Positions 59,975 to 64,000 of a DNA stretch of 64,000 bases are shown one piece after another; position 1 is the stretch's first letter, and every line of letters begins with the position of its first letter. The DNA is from Hericium rajendrae (Eukaryota; Basidiomycota; Agaricomycetes; Russulales; Hericiaceae). A program made the translations under genes and the position numbers. The notes under the pieces are model-generated. The model saw only the letters and a program-made list of their open reading frames with translations, was not told where the DNA came from and made no database searches. The stretch is taken from assembly GCA_033439255.1 (NCBI GenBank), contig CM065883.1, forward strand, positions 620,001 through 684,000. Direction: 5' to 3'.

Positions 59975-61062
59975 ATGGCGCAAGCAATCGCAGTGCCAGA
60001 ACACAAACTTTCCGAAAGCCCGGACTCTCGGGCCATTGAGATCTTCGACTGGAAAATCACCGCAATGACCAAGCCCATCTCCAGTGCAGCCGAATGCGAT
60101 GCGCTGCAAGCCTCGCTCGGGATCCCTCTTCCCGAAATGACGTTCGGGAGCAATCAGCTCCAACTTGAACATATTCCTTCAGGGTGGAAGTACACCTTTG
60201 CCACGGAACCGGCGTTAAAAGGGGTGAAGAACAGTGAGCTCGGGGAGGGTGACGGGGGTGTGAAGGTTGGATACGCGGATGCATGGTTGAAGAGCAGGTA
60301 CGTTGCATGTGCACGCATGCCGCATGACACTTCATGCAATTGCTAACTTCAGGACGGATCCCAACTCCCAACTCGCTCTTCCTAAGACCGTTGCGACCAA
60401 GCCATATGATTGGACTTATACAACTACCTACGCTGGCGATGCCTCGTCAGATTCGGGGCCTGTAGAGTGGGTCGCCGCCGACTCTCAGAATAAGGCTCAC
60501 ACAATACCCTTCGCTGAGTTGACAAAACCGGACCCTATCCTGTTCTATGCAGAGGTTCCTCTATTCGAGGATGAGCTGCACGACAACGGCACCTCACATC
60601 TACTTGTCAGGATTGTAAGTCCATCCTTCGCCCTACATCTGCAGTCGTCAAAGAAATCGCGCCGCGAACTAAACGACCATACAGCGCGTGATGCCGACTT
60701 GCATCTTTATCCTTTGTCGTCTGACCTTGCGTGTGGATAACGTATTGTTCCGCGCTCACGATACACGGATATATCATTCGTTCTCGTCTTCCCCGCCTCT
60801 CATAGTGCGCGAGACCAACGGCTGGGAGGCACCCTACGACAGAGTCAAGCGGGTAAATAAATTCTCTTTCTTCCTTCCAAATTGCTGACGAACGATTGTT
60901 TAGCATCTACCCAAACGGGACGACCTTACGCCCCTGACAGACCCGAATTTTATTGGAAAAGTCCTCTCAGGCTTGCCTAAAGAAATCTCACAGATCGCCG
61001 GAGCAGGGACTGGCTGGAGAGGTCTGGGATCGAAAGTCGAAGTGGCGACGTTGAAGAAGTGA
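59975..61062 (+). CDS. TIP41: TIP41-like protein (TOR/PP2A signalling)
   Basis: TIP41 binds Tap42/alpha-4 or PP2A-type catalytic subunits and modulates TOR signalling. It reads RAIEIFDWKITAMTKPISSA, LPEMTFGSNQLQLEHIPSGW, KYTFATEPALKGVKNSELGE, VKVGYADAWLKSR, PYDWTYTTTYAGD, PILFYAEVPLFEDELHDNGT and SHLLVRIRVMPTC. The later part, LTLRVDNVLFRAHDTRIYHS, YDRVKRHLPKRDDLTPLTDP and EISQIAGAGTG, covers the whole family length. Three introns are seen: after AWLKS, after LVRI and after DRVKR. No frame slip is needed. The start MAQAIAVPEHKL has an adequate context. Confidence 0.93.
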
Positions 61063-61508
61063 TCATTTCTTTCACGGGTAAGTTCTTCTCTTCCACAATT
61101 GTCCAGGCCTTTGTTTGAAGTGGGTTTCCAGGGAATCAAGCAGAGGCTCAAAATCCACACCATTTGCCGTACACACCATCTGGTCAGCAAGTGACTCCAG
61201 AAATGCACGTCATCCAGACGTGGGGAGGATTTATGGCACGGATAATAAGAAGCTATACTTGCTGTAAATTATGAATTGAGAGTCGGATTCGTTGTCCTGC
61301 ATATTGATTGACATGAGCTGCTTTCATGAACTCACGAAATGATATTGGACCCGGGTCAGCCACCGGACAAAGCCGACCGTGGGAAAGCCCGCACAAGGGC
61401 CCCCACCCCGCATCACCGTCAGGCTGACCGTCACTCGCGCACTGCAGTGGTCAGTGCTTCGCTGAACACACATCACCCGTCAACACTACACACGTTCAGT
61501 ACCACATT
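61063..61508. other. Intergenic, nothing recognised
   Basis: This is the 3' flank of TIP41 and the promoter of the next gene. Nothing was recognised. Confidence 0.5.
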
Positions 61509-63076
61509 ATGGGTAAATGGTGCGTATTCAGCCTCGTTTTATCGTGTCCAGTAATCTGAGCCATTCATTTACCTTATAGGACCGCGGGATACTACGACGA
61601 TGTCTTGAGTTCCAAGATCAAAAACTTGGTGTACGCATCGCAGTTTTCAGCTGCAGGCCGCCATAGGCCTGCTCTAGTGCCGTGCTAATGACTTTATGCT
61701 CCATGTCTCCTTTCCGCTCTCCTTTCCCGCAATATCCAGCTCTGGCGCCGTCAAGCGCTCAAAGCTCGAGAAGGCAGAGCCAACAATCAGCTTTGAAACG
61801 TTCGTGGAGGATTTGGATACCGGCGATTCATTTACGACGACCATCATAGAGATACTGGTGAAGGTGCGCGCGAGAACCACTATGTTGCATCCGACGGAGA
61901 TGCTGATTCTACGGTGGCGCTAGGAACTGGCGGAACGCCGCCAACGACAAGCCGCGGCGGACAAGCGTCTCGTGTCTGACCGCACTGCCAAAAGCTTGCG
62001 TATGCTCGCGGCTCCCCAGCGTGTGTATCGCCAAAGCGGTCCCGCATCACGGAGCCTCAATCGACGTACATTCCACCTCTCAGAATACCTGTCAACTCCA
62101 CCCGAAGCGATGGAGATCGACGATGACAACGACAGTTTCGAGAGTCTCGTAGATGCGTCAGGCGCGATGGAAGGTGCCCGATTCCCTACGGATCTGTACA
62201 ATGCATATCTTCCTTCATCCTCTGGTACGTTTGTCTCCGTAGATTCGTCTGTGCTTTCGTTGATGATGGCGTGTCGCTTTAGCTTCGAATCACCCGGTAT
62301 CGAGGTCGAGAGCGAGATTGCCAGGGAATTTGGATGCTCTGGACGAGATCGCGAATATGCCGCGGCCAGCATTTCCAGGCTACTCAAACGCGACGAATCC
62401 TCAGGGATCGGCGCTCTCCCGACAACCATCAGTTCGCCGCCCACCTGCCCGCTCGAGAACAGTCGACTTCAATGACTTCACGTCACGCCGCAGGTCGACG
62501 ACTCGGGAAGCACCAGCGCAGGATCCTGGCGCCGAGCCGATTGGCGAGAGTGGGACCGGCTCTACAGAGCGACGAGCCTCGTTGTCGAATATAGCACCGC
62601 CAAGGCGGTTCTTCCCACAGATGCGCCGCCTGGACCTTCCTTGGTCGGCATCAAGCGATCACGACTCACGGCCGTACAGAGATAGTCTCGAACGTGAACG
62701 GCCGTATCTGTCCTGGCTATCGTCGACTGCGCCGCTCCCGCTGCCTTCGGTACCGGCATTTCATCCGACCGCTGAATACCACAGCACTGCCGCAGCAGCA
62801 GCAGACAGCAACAGTGATGACGCGCGGCCCGCACCTCCGCGACTGCGACGTGGTGGACTACGTCCGCCCGAGTCGCTGCGTGCCTACCATGACCTACCGG
62901 GCCGACACGAGGATGAAGATGAGGACGACCTTGCGCACGTCGCGAGCTATCTGGCTGGTCCCGGAGGAGGGCATGGCGAGGACGCGGAGGCAGAACGCGC
63001 GGCGGCGCCTCCGAGTCCACTGCCCGTGAGCGTCCCGCTTGAGATGCGGGGTTTCTCACCGGCTGCGGAGAACTGA
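61509..63076 (+). CDS. Unrecognised protein, basic/helical N-terminus and disordered tail
   Basis: I do not recognise this gene. The spliced product starts MGKWTAGYYDDVLSSKIKNL, continues KRSKLEKAEPTISFETFVED, DTGDSFTTTIIEILVK and ELAERRQRQAAADKRLVSDR, then LRMLAAPQRVYRQSG, YLSTPPEAMEIDDDNDSFES and RFPTDLYNAYLPSSS. The second half is low-complexity: RRPPARSRTVDFNDFTSRRR, RFFPQMRRLDLPWSA, DEDEDDLAHVASYL and FSPAAEN. Five exons are supported by canonical sites. The intron at about 61864-61922 (AAG|GTGCGC to GCTAG|GAA) removes in-frame stops and joins two helical stretches. No one-base slip is needed. The charged helix and acidic patch suggest a protein-interaction role, but nothing more can be said. 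It lies between TIP41 and TLS1 with no overlap. Confidence 0.6.
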
Positions 63077-63536
63077 GCGTGGGTGTGCGCTGCGTTTATG
63101 TCTTCCGTACAGATGCTGGATCCCCAGGGTTTGTGCTATGGCAGAGGCGAAGTGTCGTCAAGGAGGAATATGCGTTCTGACCATGTACTCTGTGTTCGAT
63201 TAGGTTACCGTCCGTGAGCGCTGGGAATTTAGACAAGTCGAGTGTCTTGTGGACTTTTCTGATTTACCCTGCTTTCATGAGCGCATACATTGGCCACGCG
63301 TATGCAAACTCTTTCGATGAGGGCCATTCGTTGAGGTCCTGTGTTTCAGTGCTCCAGCGTTTTGGGCGTCTCGTAGAAGGGACAAATCGATAAGTTAGGC
63401 CTCGGTTAGGGGAGCGTGAGAAAGTCAGGTCCATGGACCAGGTCCAGGACTACCCCAGCTTCGTATTGGCCTCTTGCTCTCAGCAGCTCTAAGCTCGAAC
63501 GCCCACCTTCTCGTCCCCCCGTCAGCTCTTTCAACT
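63077..63536. other. Intergenic, TLS1 promoter
   Basis: No coding signature. It holds the 3' UTR of the unrecognised gene and the TLS1 promoter. An inverted CCATGGACC/GGTCC motif lies at about 63430-63450. Confidence 0.4.
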
Positions 63537-64000
63537 ATGATAAGAAAGCGTAGCAGGCCGCAAACAACCACACGTGAACACTCGCTCGATTTCCAGGAAA
63601 AGTCTCCTGAAGTCGACAGTCTGTCAGAGCCCGCTGAAGGCGAGGAAGATCTAGCGTATGTCGCCTTCTTTGCTTCCCCGTATCCTCGAGACGTGGCCTG
63701 ATGTATCTCCGAAAGGAGTGTTATAGTGTAGCAGATCTGATTGAACTGCGTAAATGGCGACGCCAGAAAGGCGGCATTGACATTACGAGGTTGGGCAAAG
63801 GCGACGCGAAGAAGAAAAAGAAGAAGAAGGAGCCGGAGGAAGAGGCAGAGCCGGAGTACGGATTGAAGTTGGGGACGAAAGTCGATGCTGGAGAGGATTC
63901 GTGAGTGCTTATCAACAGCTCTTTGAGTGCTTGATACTCACAGCCCGCAGGGATGAGGATGACAAGGCAGCGAAGGCGAGGCGCGCCGTTCGGTCGAATA
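63537..64000 (+). CDS. TLS1: TLS1 / C9orf78-type splicing factor, 5' part
   Basis: This is the start of a Hep59/C9orf78 family protein, a spliceosome-associated factor; in fission yeast Tls1 is needed for splicing of telomere- and heterochromatin-related transcripts. It reads MIRKRSRPQTTTREHSLDFQ, an acidic stretch EPAEGEEDLA, then the family core VADLIELRKWRRQKGGIDIT, RLGKGDAKKKKKKKE and EPEYGLKLGTKVDAGEDS, followed by DEDDKAAKARRAVRSN at the edge. Introns follow EEDLA (donor GTATGT) and GEDS (donor GTGAGT). The gene continues beyond 64000, so the C-terminal half with its conserved tail is not seen. The start is the first ATG and matches the usual MIRKRSR-type opening. Confidence 0.85.

Overview
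The window looks like nuclear DNA of a filamentous basidiomycete, probably an Agaricomycete. Coding sequence is moderately GC-rich and cut by many introns of about 50-65 nt. Introns use GT-AG ends, with two probable GC-AG exceptions. Gene content is fungal: an ERMES subunit (MDM34), ORM1, BUD31, TLS1, TIP41, a KHA1-type antiporter, a Uds1-domain septation protein, chitin deacetylases and an F-box relic of basidiomycete type. I see no operon logic, no CRISPR, no retroviral or LTR element with coding capacity, and one tRNA gene.

Layout, left to right. 1-4.5 kb, all plus: the 3' end of ADHFE1, HIS6, RPL35 and a class I O-methyltransferase. 5.4-12.6 kb: a membrane SDR (minus), divergent from a multi-pass membrane protein with a spermidine-synthase-like domain, then a BTB protein. 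12.6-16.1 kb: an undescribed coiled-coil protein gene (family A, copy 1) between two short direct repeats. 16.6-25.6 kb: an allantoate-permease-type MFS transporter, two tandem GPI-anchored chitin deacetylases, and an ECM15-like gene with a 5-nt exon. 26-31.4 kb, minus: a Ste20/GCK kinase and a TB2/DP1/HVA22 membrane-shaping protein. 31.6-35.9 kb: BUD31 and KHA1, the latter with a striking hairpin beside its TATA box. 36.2-38.8 kb: family A copy 2, inverted relative to copy 1. 39.7-49.1 kb: Uds1 protein, F-box relic, phosphatase inhibitor 2, MTD1, ORM1. 49.5-56.7 kb: a Virilizer-like protein, MDM34 and tRNA-Arg(TCT). 57.5-64 kb: dynein light intermediate chain, TIP41, an unrecognised protein, and the 5' part of TLS1.

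Functional links are loose, as usual in fungi. HIS6 and MTD1 belong to histidine and one-carbon metabolism. ORM1, MDM34 and the TB2 protein all act at the ER or at ER-mitochondria contacts. The two deacetylases and the septation protein concern the wall and the septum. BUD31, TLS1 and the Virilizer-like protein belong to splicing and RNA modification.

One caveat colours the whole annotation. Many conserved genes are broken by one-base frame slips, mostly apparent base losses in or beside short homopolymers (RPL35, HIS6, the O-methyltransferase, MTD1, the Virilizer-like gene and others). Splice sites and protein motifs around the breaks are intact. I read these as consensus errors of a long-read assembly, not as pseudogenes. 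Coordinates below span the whole gene from start to stop, introns included.
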